In this document: piece after piece, positions 1 through 6,826 of the stretch
Layout: every line of letters starts with the position of its first letter
How positions within the stretch are numbered: the first letter of the stretch is position 1
Notes under the pieces: generated by a model
The model's input: only the letters and a program-made list of their open reading frames with translations
Database searches by the model: none
What the model was told of the DNA's origin: nothing
DNA from: an uncultured Alphaproteobacteria bacterium
GTDB taxonomy: Bacteria; Pseudomonadota; Alphaproteobacteria; Caulobacterales; Caulobacteraceae
NCBI GenBank assembly: GCA_903928755.1
Contig: CAIYSH010000026.1
Span: 1 to 13,836 of the forward strand
Length of the DNA stretch: 13,836 nt
Reading direction: 5' to 3'
Translations under genes and position numbers: made by a program

Positions 1-107
1 ATGGCATCGGCCAGGGTCTCGGCATGGACCGGAACCGAAACCAGGCCCAAAAGGAGTGCGGCGGTGGAAGCCGCGGCGACGGGAGCACCACGAATTCTTC
101 TAGACAT
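1..107 (-). CDS. Probable TolC-family outer membrane protein, N-terminal fragment
   Basis: Only the first 35 codons are in the window, and the gene runs off its left edge. The start is the ATG whose complement is at 105-107. The translation shows a classic Sec signal peptide: basic MSRRIR, a hydrophobic core (AALLLGLVSV) and a likely cleavage site after VHA (residue 29). The mature protein begins ETLADA. TolC-family efflux channels of alphaproteobacteria often begin with this kind of sequence, and a PCMT-like gene upstream in the same direction is a common neighbour in Caulobacterales. The function would be the outer membrane channel of type I secretion or RND efflux systems. The signal peptide is seen directly; the TolC name rests on six mature residues plus context and is moderate. 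Confidence 0.55.
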   Translation of the reverse strand, partial: MSRRIRGAPVAAASTAALLLGLVSVPVHAETLADA

Positions 108-231
108 TTAACAACCCCGACCACAGCGAGAGAAAGGCTCCCCCCCTTATGACCGCCGAATTGCCCGACGACTAGTGGGGGTTACCCTAGGCTTGATTCA
201 CGCCCGGAGGAGAAAGCCCTCAAGGTGGCGA

Positions 232-801
232 CTAAAAGGCAAATCCCGCTGAAAATTCAAATCCGGCCAGAATTGGGGGCGTGGCGTCAAAAAGTTCCCG
301 GCGGCCGAAACCATCGCTGTTCCGGACGTAAAGGCAGGCCTTTCCCACGGGACCTTCCCGCTCGACCAGCGCCAACCGCCCCCCGGGCGCAAGGGCATCC
401 AGCCATGACTGGGGCGCACGGGTCACAGCGCCCTCGACAATGACCAGATCAAACGGTCCTGCCGGAATTGCCCTCAGATCATCTCCGTCATGGCGAATCA
501 CCTCGCCACCGATTTCAGCGAGGATGGCCGCAGCATAGGGTGCCGCAATCGCCAGAACCCGCTCGCCCGCAACAGGCTTTGTCGCCTGCAAAAGCTTTGC
601 GACATCCCGCGGCTTGAGGAGGGCCCGTCCCGGTGCATATTCGATGGCAGCATCGGTATAGGCCAGATAGGCCTTGCCTGCGGGGGCAAAGGCCTCACGA
701 GGCAGCGCCATCATGGCGTCCTGAATGCGCAGGTCAGTGACATCGGCAGTCCGCACCTGGCTGTCGACCATGTTCGAACGGGCAGCGGCGAGATCGGTCA
801 T
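232..801 (-). CDS. Degenerate protein-L-isoaspartate O-methyltransferase (PCMT)-like protein
   Basis: A 189-residue protein of the PCMT family, which normally uses S-adenosylmethionine to methylate isoaspartyl residues for repair. The N-terminus (RSNMVDSQVRTADVTD, residues 8-23) and LPREAFAP (33-40) are typical of the alphaproteobacterial branch. The LLKPRDVAKLL segment (61-71) stands where true PCMTs have the substrate-facing S-x-P motif. The SAM-binding motif I, normally a glycine-rich VLxIGxGxGY, is here VLAIAAPYAAA (82-92) with no motif glycines. At 189 residues it is slightly shorter than usual (about 210-220). Methyltransferase activity is therefore doubtful. It lies 124 nt upstream of the TolC-like gene in the same direction, so the two may be co-transcribed. 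The start is ATG at 801, with a GAGGGA-like SD 12 nt upstream. Family assignment is good; activity is uncertain. Confidence 0.85.
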   Translation of the reverse strand: MTDLAAARSNMVDSQVRTADVTDLRIQDAMMALPREAFAPAGKAYLAYTDAAIEYAPGRALLKPRDVAKLLQATKPVAGERVLAIAAPYAAAILAEIGGEVIRHDGDDLRAIPAGPFDLVIVEGAVTRAPQSWLDALAPGGRLALVEREGPVGKACLYVRNSDGFGRRELFDATPPILAGFEFSAGFAF

Positions 802-833
802 GGTTCTTGAAAATCCCTCAGTATCTCTGGCTG

Positions 834-863
834 CTTATAGGTCTCTCGCCGCCAGGAAGGCAA
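834..863 (-). promoter_or_regulatory. Candidate sigma-70-type promoter of the PCMT-like gene
   Basis: On the minus strand a TTGCCT -35-like hexamer (858-863) is followed, after 18 nt, by a TATAAG -10-like hexamer (834-839). It lies about 32 nt upstream of the PCMT-like start codon, which would give a leader of roughly 26 nt. It fits by eye only; the two hexamers match consensus at 4 of 6 positions each. Confidence 0.35.
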
Positions 864-939
864 TCGGGAGCCGCGAAGGTGATTGCCGGTTTGGTTCGGT
901 TCTGTTAGCGGTCCCCACCTTCCGGCCATGCCGGGACTT

Positions 940-1013
940 GGCCTGATGGCGGAGTGGTTACGCAGCGGACTGCAAATCCGTGCACCCCGGTTCGATTCCG
1001 GGTCAGGCCTCCA
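940..1013 (+). tRNA. tRNA-Cys (anticodon GCA)
   Basis: A complete 74-nt cloverleaf including an encoded CCA. The acceptor stem is GGCCTGA (940-946) with TCAGGCC (1003-1009), discriminator base T at 1010 and CCA at 1011-1013. The D arm spans about 949-963. The anticodon stem GCGGA/TCCGT encloses the loop CTGCAAA (970-976) with anticodon GCA at 972-974, which reads UGC and UGU cysteine codons. The T stem CCCGG/CCGGG encloses TTCGATT. Every stem pairs, apart from one G-U pair closing the anticodon stem. It is the only RNA gene seen in the window. Confidence 0.97.
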
Positions 1014-1024
1014 CAAATTCCAGA

Positions 1025-1038
1025 GCGGGAAAGCCCGC
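1025..1038 (+). other. Short GC hairpin just after tRNA-Cys
   Basis: GCGGG (1025-1029) pairs with CCCGC (1034-1038) around an AAAG loop, 11 nt after the tRNA CCA end. No T-run follows, so it is not a convincing intrinsic terminator. It may instead be a processing or attenuation structure between the tRNA and the downstream operon. Confidence 0.35.
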
Positions 1039-1058
1039 CGATCGGGGTGGTTCAGGAC

Positions 1059-1265
1059 ATGGCGCTTTCGCTTCAACGGCGGTTCACCACGCCTGAACCG
1101 GACGAATCCCTCGAATCCCTTGCCGCCCGGTCCCTGCCCGACCTGCCTCTTGATGTAGCGATGGAGCACATCCGCGGCTGGAACCTCCACATTTTCCTGA
1201 TGCGGCGACCTCGCGGCCTGCTGCTGGGTGGCGATGTCGTCTTCATCGAACCACCGCAGACATGA
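1059..1265 (+). CDS. Small hypothetical protein, first ORF ahead of the amidohydrolase
   Basis: A 68-residue ORF of unrecognised family, beginning MALSLQRRF and ending VVFIEPPQT. It has no signal peptide or cysteines; residues 46-60 (FLMRRPRGLLLGGDV) are moderately hydrophobic around a basic patch. Evidence that it is real: its TGA overlaps the next ORF's ATG in an ATGA quadruplet at 1262-1265, its third codon positions are mostly G or C, and GGGGTGG at 1044-1050 could act as a ribosome binding site. The open frame continues upstream into the tRNA gene, so the ATG at 1059 is the sensible start. It may be co-transcribed with tRNA-Cys, which ends 45 nt upstream. Function is unknown; it could also be one half of a single ancestral gene with the next ORF. 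Confidence 0.55.
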   Translation: MALSLQRRFTTPEPDESLESLAARSLPDLPLDVAMEHIRGWNLHIFLMRRPRGLLLGGDVVFIEPPQT

Positions 1266-1471
1266 AGGAAGCTGTCGTTCTGGCAGCGGAGGTGGCCGCC
1301 GGCCACGATGGGGAGGTCGATCTTGTGCTGACCCTGTCCTACGAAAATGGTGTCGTCGGAACTGTGATCCTCGATGCAGACACCGCTTTTGAAATCATGC
1401 AATCCTGTGGTGCCACCAGTTCCGCTGACCTCGTCGGCAGGGCCTGGCACGACATTCTCAAGGGGATTTGA
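1262..1471 (+). CDS. Small hypothetical protein directly ahead of the amidohydrolase
   Basis: A 69-residue, acidic, apparently cytoplasmic protein of unrecognised family (starts MKEAVVLAAEVAAGHDGE, ends DILKGI). The pattern VDLVLTLSYENGVVGTVILD (residues 19-38) looks like alternating beta strands. It overlaps the preceding ORF by 4 nt (ATGA), and its TGA is immediately followed by the amidohydrolase ATG with no spacer. Its last codons carry the amidohydrolase ribosome binding site (AAGGGG near 1460). This packing makes translation and co-expression likely. A subunit or accessory role for the amidohydrolase is possible, but only by position. Confidence 0.65.
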   Translation: MKEAVVLAAEVAAGHDGEVDLVLTLSYENGVVGTVILDADTAFEIMQSCGATSSADLVGRAWHDILKGI

Positions 1472-3139
1472 ATGTTTGATATCCTGATCCGGAACGGCAA
1501 GGTCGTCGATGGCACCGGTGCCCGGGCATTCCTGGGCGATGTGGGCATCACGGATGGCAGGATTGTCGCCATCGGCCCTGAACTGCAGCAGGAGGGCCGG
1601 CGGGTCGTCGATGCGTCCGGTCTGGTGATCGCCCCCGGCTTCATTGATCCCCATACCCATTTCGACGTCCAACTGCTCTGGGACGGCGCGGCAAAGCCCG
1701 CCCTTGAACATGGGATCACCTCTATCATTCCCGGAAACTGTTCCCTGTCCCTGGCCCCTCTGAAGGCAGACGACCGGAAAACCCTGATCGGCATGTTCCA
1801 GCAGATCGAGGAACTTCCGCCCGAAGCCTTTACCCAGGCCTTTGACTGGACCTGGGAAGACTTCGCTGGCTATCGGGCGGCCATCGAGCCGGCCCTGGCG
1901 GTGAATGTAGCCCCCCTGGTCGGGCATAGCGTGATCCGGCTGTGGGTCATGGGGGCAGATGCCCAGCAGCGAGCTGCCAGGCCCGACGAAATTGCCGCCA
2001 TGCAGGATCTGCTGCGCGAATGCCTTGAGGCCGGAGCTGTCGGCCTCTCAACAAGCTTTGTCGATGTCGATGAAAATGCCCGGCCGGTGCCCAGCCGCTT
2101 CGCCCAGTTCCAGGAACTCGACGCCCTGTGCGCCGTGCTGGGCGAGTTCGGCCGAATGCTTCAGATCGTCCCGGAGTTCTACGACACAGACATCACCATT
2201 GCCCGTATCGACCAGTTGGCCGAGCTGTCGCTGAAGCACAGGATACCGACGACCCTCTCGCCGGTCTTCGACAACCGCCAGTCCCCCAACAATGTGCCGA
2301 GAACCCTGGCCCGGATTGAGGAACAGACGGCACGCGGGGCACGGGTCTGGCCTCAGATGCAGACCCGGCCCATCGACATCAGCTTCTCCTTGCTGCGGCC
2401 GAGCCTGTTCTTTGCCCGGCTTCCAGGCTGGATCAAGGTGCTGCGCCTGCCTGTGCCAGAGCGGATGATCGCCCTGCGGGATCCGGCGACGGCAGACAGG
2501 CTGGTCGCTGATGTCGGTGAAGACGGCGGCGAACGCCTTATGGGCAGGCTGGTTGTCCGTGGCGGCGGGGAAGCTCCCGACCATCTTGTCGGTCGAACCC
2601 TTGGAGAGATAGCCGCCGAACGGGGCGAAGTCCCTGCAAGAGCCCTGATTACCCTATCACTGGAGAATGATCTCTCGATTGGCTTTCTGGCGGCCAATGG
2701 AGGGCATGACTCGACCGAACGGATCGGCCCCATGCTGGCCAATCCCCTTGTCCACATCGGGGCCAGCGATGGCGGTGCGCACCTCACCTCATTCTCGACC
2801 TATGGCGATACCGGCTACCTGTTCAGCGAGTTCGTCCGCAAATCCGGAGCCTTGAGCCTTGAACTGGCGGTCCGGAAAATCACATCCGATACGGCAGAGA
2901 TCTGGGGACTCAAGGATCGAGGGCTCCTGAAACCCGGCTTTGCGGCGGATGTGGTGGTGTTTGACCCCCAGATCATTGCCCGTGGTGAGGAACGCCCGGC
3001 ATTCGACATGCCCGGGGGCGGAATGCGCTATGTGCGCGACTCCATCGGAATCGACACGGTTCTGGTCAATGGAGAGGTCGCCTGGTCCAAGGGCAGCTAT
3101 TCGGACTCAGCCACCGGACGGGTCTGCGAACTGACCTGA
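1472..3139 (+). CDS. Amidohydrolase family protein, N-acyl-D-amino-acid deacylase type
   Basis: A 555-residue metal-dependent hydrolase of the amidohydrolase-3/D-aminoacylase group, which cleaves the acyl group from N-acyl-D-amino acids or related amides in the cytoplasm. Visible features: a small N-terminal beta domain (FDILIRNGKVVDGTG, 2-16), the entry motif APGFIDPHTHFD (54-65) with metal-binding H61 and H63, GNC with C90 (the bridging cysteine of D-aminoacylases), the catalytic aspartate region SDGGAH (D433, H437), and the C-terminal KPGFAADVVVFDP (487-499) rejoining the beta domain. By eye, the two further histidine ligands of characterised D-aminoacylases are not obvious; the first region reads IVPEF (232-236). 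The substrate may therefore differ. The start is ATG abutting the previous TGA, with AAGGGG 6 nt upstream. It ends 8 nt from the convergent DUF3617 gene. Confidence 0.88.
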   Translation: MFDILIRNGKVVDGTGARAFLGDVGITDGRIVAIGPELQQEGRRVVDASGLVIAPGFIDPHTHFDVQLLWDGAAKPALEHGITSIIPGNCSLSLAPLKADDRKTLIGMFQQIEELPPEAFTQAFDWTWEDFAGYRAAIEPALAVNVAPLVGHSVIRLWVMGADAQQRAARPDEIAAMQDLLRECLEAGAVGLSTSFVDVDENARPVPSRFAQFQELDALCAVLGEFGRMLQIVPEFYDTDITIARIDQLAELSLKHRIPTTLSPVFDNRQSPNNVPRTLARIEEQTARGARVWPQMQTRPIDISFSLLRPSLFFARLPGWIKVLRLPVPERMIALRDPATADRLVADVGEDGGERLMGRLVVRGGGEAPDHLVGRTLGEIAAERGEVPARALITLSLENDLSIGFLAANGGHDSTERIGPMLANPLVHIGASDGGAHLTSFSTYGDTGYLFSEFVRKSGALSLELAVRKITSDTAEIWGLKDRGLLKPGFAADVVVFDPQIIARGEERPAFDMPGGGMRYVRDSIGIDTVLVNGEVAWSKGSYSDSATGRVCELT

Positions 3140-3147
3140 GACGAGGT

Positions 3148-3645
3148 CTATTCCGGCGTGTTGCTGGTCCCGAGCGCTGTCTTGGCCTCATCGGAGCGCA
3201 GGGCATCGACAGGACAGGTATCGCCCAGGCGCTTTGCATCCGTGGTGGCCTTGCCTGACAGGGGAATGCCGCCGATACGGGTGGAGATTGACATGACAAG
3301 CCTGAAGCTTGTGGGCGAATAGGTCCCCTGTGCGGTCACGTAGGCCACCTGACCTTTCTTGGTCGCGCAACTGCCCTTGAGCCTTATCTTGCCATCCCCG
3401 GTCGCCCGGGTCGGATAGGTGCAGTCATAGTGTCGATTGCTTGGCCCGTTGAGGACCTTGGCGATTTCGGACCCGACCAGGCAGCGGTGCTCGATTTTCC
3501 TGGCAGAAAACAGAAGCGTCGCCGTTTCACCGACCTCCCAATAGCCGGGCTTCGGCTTGCCTTCGGGACCAGGCGCGGCCAGCGCCGGACCCGCGACCGA
3601 AGCTGCCCAAACCGTCGTCATCACCGCCGTGCGGACCAAGTGCAT
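3148..3645 (-). CDS. DUF3617 domain-containing secreted protein
   Basis: A periplasmic protein of about 165 residues and unknown function. The signal peptide reads MHLVRTAVMTTVWAASVAG, followed by PALA and cleavage. The mature part begins with the DUF3617 hallmark PKPGYWEVGETA, and the domain's cysteines follow in HRCL, YDCTY, GSCAT and DTCPV. These four could make two disulfides, fitting an exported protein. Start choice: AGGAG (complement at 3655-3659) lies 9 nt before the ATG at 3645 and only 3 nt before an ATG at 3651, so 3645 is preferred and 3651 possible. The frame stays open to 3708, but that extension would put a poor N-terminus before the signal peptide. It is convergent with the amidohydrolase and divergent from the glycosyltransferase pair. 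Confidence 0.85.
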   Translation of the reverse strand: MHLVRTAVMTTVWAASVAGPALAAPGPEGKPKPGYWEVGETATLLFSARKIEHRCLVGSEIAKVLNGPSNRHYDCTYPTRATGDGKIRLKGSCATKKGQVAYVTAQGTYSPTSFRLVMSISTRIGGIPLSGKATTDAKRLGDTCPVDALRSDEAKTALGTSNTPE

Positions 3646-3694
3646 CTTCATCAACTCCTGAACAGGCGGCGTTAAGGCAGGGGCTTCCCGAACC

Positions 3695-3723
3695 CACCTT
3701 GCGACCACCTCGTGACCAAGGTG
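3695..3723. promoter_or_regulatory. Inverted repeat CACCTTG-N15-CAAGGTG between divergent genes
   Basis: CACCTTG (3695-3701) and CAAGGTG (3717-3723) form a perfect 7-bp inverted repeat with a 15-nt centre. It lies between the DUF3617 gene and the glycosyltransferase operon, a plausible place for an operator. No regulator is identified. Confidence 0.3.
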
Positions 3724-3760
3724 TGGCGTCGAGTCGGTCGGCCTTGTAAACTGTACAGAT

Positions 3761-3766
3761 CAGGAG
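3761..3766 (+). promoter_or_regulatory. Ribosome binding site fixing a TTG start
   Basis: CAGGAG at 3761-3766 sits 6 nt before the TTG at 3773. No in-frame ATG is available nearby, so this Shine-Dalgarno sequence decides the TTG start of the GT2-GtrA gene. The palindrome CTGTACAG (3751-3758) lies immediately upstream. Confidence 0.7.
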
Positions 3767-3772
3767 ATTCCC

Positions 3773-4891
3773 TTGGCCAAGACCGCCCCAACCAGATCTG
3801 CACTGCCCGCCGACCGGCTGGAGGTGACTGTCGTCGTGCCAACGTTCAATGAGCGGGCCAATGTCGCAAGACTTGTCAGCAAGGTCGAGACTGTCCTTGC
3901 AGGAAAACACTGGCAAATCATCTTTGTTGACGACAATTCACCAGACGGGACGGCGGCAGAGGTCAAGGCCATTGCAGCGGAAGACCCTCGGGTCCAATGC
4001 CTGCACCGCATGGGGCGCCGCGGACTGGCGGGGGCGGTCATCGAAGGCATTCTGGCCAGCGCCGCGCCCTTTGTCGCTGTCATGGACGGCGACCTGCAAC
4101 ACGACGAACGCCTGCTTCCGCAAATGCTTCGGGCCCTGCAGGCCGACGAGGCCGACCTGGTGGTGGGTAGCCGGTATATCGGCGGAGAAGATGCCGACGC
4201 GTCGGCCCTTGGCGCGACCCGGGAGGCCGGCAGCCGTTTCGCAAACTGGCTGGGCCAGAAAGTTCTTCAGGTTCAGCTCAGCGACCCGATGAGCGGCTTC
4301 TTCATGATCCGCCGGGACAAGGTGGATACCGTGGCACCCAAGCTGACGACGGACGGATTCAAAATTCTTTTCGATATCGTCGCCTGTCAGACCGCGCCCC
4401 TGCGCACGCTGGAACTGCCCTACACCTTCCGCGCCCGGGAAGCCGGAGACTCAAAGCTGGATAACGGCGTGGTGGTTCAGTATCTGGGCCTGCTGACCGC
4501 CAAACTGACCCGGGACGCCATTTCGCCGCGCTTCCTGATGTTCGCCCTCGTTGGTGCCAGCGGCGTCGTCGTGCACCTTGCCATGCTCAAAGTCCTGCTG
4601 GGACTCAGCATGGTCTTCGCCCTGGCCCAGGGTCTGGCCGCCGTTGGGGCCATGACATCGAACTACCTGATCAACAATGCCGTCACCTATCGCGACAGGC
4701 GCAAGCACGGGTTCAGCCTGATCACCGGCTACCTCAAATTCTGTCTCCTCTGCAGCGTTCCCCTGGCTGCTAATGTGGCGGTCGGCACCGTCGTCTACGA
4801 GCGCGGCGCGGCCTGGGCTGCGGCGGGGGTCGCAGGGGCGATCGTGGCGGCCGCCTGGAACTATGTGACGACGTCCAAGGCGGTATGGTGA
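3773..4891 (+). CDS. GT2 polyprenyl-phosphate sugar synthase fused to a GtrA membrane domain
   Basis: A 372-residue inner-membrane protein. Residues 17-235 are a GT-A glycosyltransferase of the dolichol-phosphate mannosyltransferase (DPM1) type: VVVPTFNERANV (20-31), FVDDNSPDGT (51-60) for nucleotide binding, the DxD-like metal motif MDGDLQHDE (104-112), VVGSRYIGG (130-138) and DPMSGFFMIRR (171-181). Residues about 253-370 form a GtrA-like domain with roughly four membrane spans, starting FLMFALVGASGVVVHLAML and containing SNYLINNAVTY. The enzyme should move mannose or glucose from GDP or UDP onto undecaprenyl phosphate, and the GtrA part is thought to help translocate the lipid-linked sugar. 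The TTG start is supported by CAGGAG 6 nt upstream. The gene overlaps the GT39 gene by 7 nt, so donor synthesis and use are probably translationally coupled. The transferred sugar cannot be told from the sequence. Confidence 0.92.
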   Translation: MAKTAPTRSALPADRLEVTVVVPTFNERANVARLVSKVETVLAGKHWQIIFVDDNSPDGTAAEVKAIAAEDPRVQCLHRMGRRGLAGAVIEGILASAAPFVAVMDGDLQHDERLLPQMLRALQADEADLVVGSRYIGGEDADASALGATREAGSRFANWLGQKVLQVQLSDPMSGFFMIRRDKVDTVAPKLTTDGFKILFDIVACQTAPLRTLELPYTFRAREAGDSKLDNGVVVQYLGLLTAKLTRDAISPRFLMFALVGASGVVVHLAMLKVLLGLSMVFALAQGLAAVGAMTSNYLINNAVTYRDRRKHGFSLITGYLKFCLLCSVPLAANVAVGTVVYERGAAWAAAGVAGAIVAAAWNYVTTSKAVW

Positions 4892-6375
4892 CCACAGAGA
4901 CTGCATGGCTCCAGCGCAGGCTGGGGCTGTTCGTCATCGCCGTGACCGCCCTCAGGCTGGCCGCTGCGGGGATCATTCCGCTGACCGAAGACGAGGCCTA
5001 TTACCGGATCTGGGCGCAACATCTTCACCTTGGATATTATGACCATCCGCCCATGGTCGCCTGGTGGATCGCCCTGGGACAAAGGCTTGTCGGGAATTCT
5101 GCCTTGGGGGTCAGGCTTCTGCCTGTCCTTGGTGCTGGTATCGCATCCGTGCTGGTGGCCGCCATAACCCGGGATCTGGGTGCCAGTTCAGCCACGGCCC
5201 TGCGCGCAAGCCTCTGGTATAATGCGACGATTACCATTGGCCTTGGTGGCATTCTTGCGACCCCTGATGCCTCAGCGACGTTTTTCTGGGTCCTGACCCT
5301 CTGGGCGCTTGGGCGCCTTCATGCAGACCGGTCATCCAGGTGGTGGATCCTCGCCGGGCTCGCGGCCGGCTTGGCCTGCATATCCAAATATTCCGCACTC
5401 TTTCTCGGCCCCGGCATCCTGCTTTGGCTGGCGTCCACATCAAGAGGGCGCGAAACCCTCAAGACTCCCTGGCCATGGCTGGCCGCCATGCTGGCCGGTG
5501 CCGTCTTTTCAACCAATCTGGTCTGGAATGCCCAACATCACTGGCTGACCATGACAAAGCAGTTCGGAAGGGTCGCGCCGGAACACCTGAATCCGAAACA
5601 CCTGGCCGATCTCTTGGCCACCCAGTTCCTCCTGCTGAATCCGATGATCGCCGTGCTGGCCGCCCGGAGCCTGCCGTTCGCCTGGCGGGATCGCGAGGGC
5701 CGCTTCACCCTGCCCATTCTGACCAGTCTGCCTTTCGGGGCCTACCTGCTGCTGCATGCCCTGCATGACAGGGTTCAGGCCCACTGGCCCGTCCCCCTCT
5801 TCGCAGGCCTGGTCATTGCGGCCGCCTTGATGGTGGAAAGGGATAGCCCGGAATCGAGGGGGGGACACCTTCGCGCGGTGGCAATCGGCACTGGCTATGC
5901 TGTGAGCCTGGGGCTCATCGCCTTCATCGCGTTTGGATCCATGCCTGCGCTCGGGCGTAAGGACCCGGTCCTGACCCTGCGTGGCTGGCCGGTTTTCGCA
6001 AAGACCGTCGATGCCCGGCGCAAGAATGCGGGGGCCGCCTGGATTGGCACGGTCGCCTATGGCACAGCCGCCCAGCTTGCAAATACCGGATCGATTACAT
6101 CCCCCCTGCTTCAGGTCATTGAGCGGGAACGCTATCTGGATGCAGGCTTGCCCCCGGATCAAACCCTTCCAGGTCTGATCGTTGACCTTGATCGCCGTGT
6201 TGTGGCCAGCGACCTGGCAACCTGCTTTACCCACGTGAGGGCGCTGGATCAGATCGTCCGGGGGGAGTCAGTAGGGCATGGCATCGGCTATGATGTCTTC
6301 CTGGTTTCCGGACCGAAGGTGGATCTGGTCCTGAAAGGCTGTCCGAATGACCTCGGGAAAAAGCCGAAGAAATAA
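4885..6375 (+). CDS. GT39/ArnT-like membrane glycosyltransferase
   Basis: A 496-residue integral membrane transferase of the PMT/ArnT (GT-C fold) superfamily, which takes a sugar from a polyprenyl-phosphate donor on the periplasmic face and moves it to lipid A, another glycan or protein. The first periplasmic loop after span 1 (about 13-33) carries the catalytic acidic pair in LTEDEAYYRIWAQ (D36/E37), followed by the family motif GYYDHPPMVAWW (50-61). ATPDAS lies in a later loop, and many hydrophobic segments continue to about residue 350. The last roughly 140 residues are a soluble C-terminal domain ending in the basic tail KKPKK. The ATG lies 7 nt inside the end of the GT2-GtrA gene, so the upstream enzyme is the likely source of its donor. 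The acceptor is unknown. It is slightly short for ArnT (about 550). Confidence 0.9.
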   Translation: MVTTETAWLQRRLGLFVIAVTALRLAAAGIIPLTEDEAYYRIWAQHLHLGYYDHPPMVAWWIALGQRLVGNSALGVRLLPVLGAGIASVLVAAITRDLGASSATALRASLWYNATITIGLGGILATPDASATFFWVLTLWALGRLHADRSSRWWILAGLAAGLACISKYSALFLGPGILLWLASTSRGRETLKTPWPWLAAMLAGAVFSTNLVWNAQHHWLTMTKQFGRVAPEHLNPKHLADLLATQFLLLNPMIAVLAARSLPFAWRDREGRFTLPILTSLPFGAYLLLHALHDRVQAHWPVPLFAGLVIAAALMVERDSPESRGGHLRAVAIGTGYAVSLGLIAFIAFGSMPALGRKDPVLTLRGWPVFAKTVDARRKNAGAAWIGTVAYGTAAQLANTGSITSPLLQVIERERYLDAGLPPDQTLPGLIVDLDRRVVASDLATCFTHVRALDQIVRGESVGHGIGYDVFLVSGPKVDLVLKGCPNDLGKKPKK

Positions 6376-6414
6376 CCCTCCAGCCCTCCCCGATCTTGCA
6401 GTCCTGCCCCTTCC

Positions 6415-6816
6415 TCAGTGCGCCAGCAGCGAGGCCCTGGCGTTGTCCCGACGTCCACTACCGCGCAGGGCGGTAATCTGGGTTGGCTGGACCGGCGGGG
6501 CCTTGTTCCCCCAGGCGCTGCGCACATAGGTCAAGACAGTGGCGATCTCCAGGTCAGTCAGCTCACTCTGGAATGAAGGCATGCCCCCCCGCCCTTTCAG
6601 GACACGCGTGATCGGCTCCTTGGGATCGCCCTGGGCGACCTTGCTGCCCTTCAAGGCGGGAAAAGCCCCGGCGACGCCGACACCGTTGGGCTGATGACAT
6701 GCAGCACAATTGTCCAGAAACAGGGACTGCCCCCCGGCGGCGGCGGCGGCGACCGGGGTCGCCGCCAGTAGAAATCCAAACGTCCCAACTGCGAGACGCG
6801 AAACAGCAGACACCAT
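6415..6816 (-). CDS. Small periplasmic class I cytochrome c
   Basis: A 133-residue single-haem cytochrome c. A Sec signal peptide (MVSAVSRLAVGTFGFLLA, then TPVAAAAA) is followed by LFLDNCAACHQPNGVG with the haem-binding CxxCH at 37-41. The axial methionine is M79 in KGRGGMPSF, and the C-terminal helix reads LTDLEIATVLTYVRSAWGN (86-104). The fold matches mono-haem cytochromes such as those of alcohol or amine dehydrogenase electron chains. The start is the ATG at 6816, with GGGGAGG just upstream inside the 10-nt gap after the flavin oxidase gene; the longer open frame reaching 7155 overlaps that gene and is rejected. The pairing suggests it accepts electrons from the flavoprotein and passes them to the respiratory chain. 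The Ala-rich signal region contains a strong DNA hairpin. Confidence 0.92.
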   Translation of the reverse strand: MVSAVSRLAVGTFGFLLAATPVAAAAAGGQSLFLDNCAACHQPNGVGVAGAFPALKGSKVAQGDPKEPITRVLKGRGGMPSFQSELTDLEIATVLTYVRSAWGNKAPPVQPTQITALRGSGRRDNARASLLAH

Positions 6817-6826
6817 GTCCCTCCCC

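Noticed and set aside
92..191. Cluster of restriction-site-like palindromes (GAATTC, TCTAGA, ACTAGT, CCTAGG) resembling a polylinker.
   Set aside because: The first two lie within a sensible signal-peptide reading frame and the others in ordinary intergenic sequence. There is no vector-like context, so chance is the simplest reading.
954..1058. Upstream extension of the first small ORF into the tRNA-Cys gene.
   Set aside because: It would begin inside a complete tRNA cloverleaf; the ATG at 1059 is the first sensible start.
1073..1927. Long open frame (284 codons) on the minus strand opposite the small ORFs and the amidohydrolase.
   Set aside because: It is antisense to a clear amidohydrolase and coupled small ORFs, shows no domain pattern, and is typical of GC-rich shadow frames.
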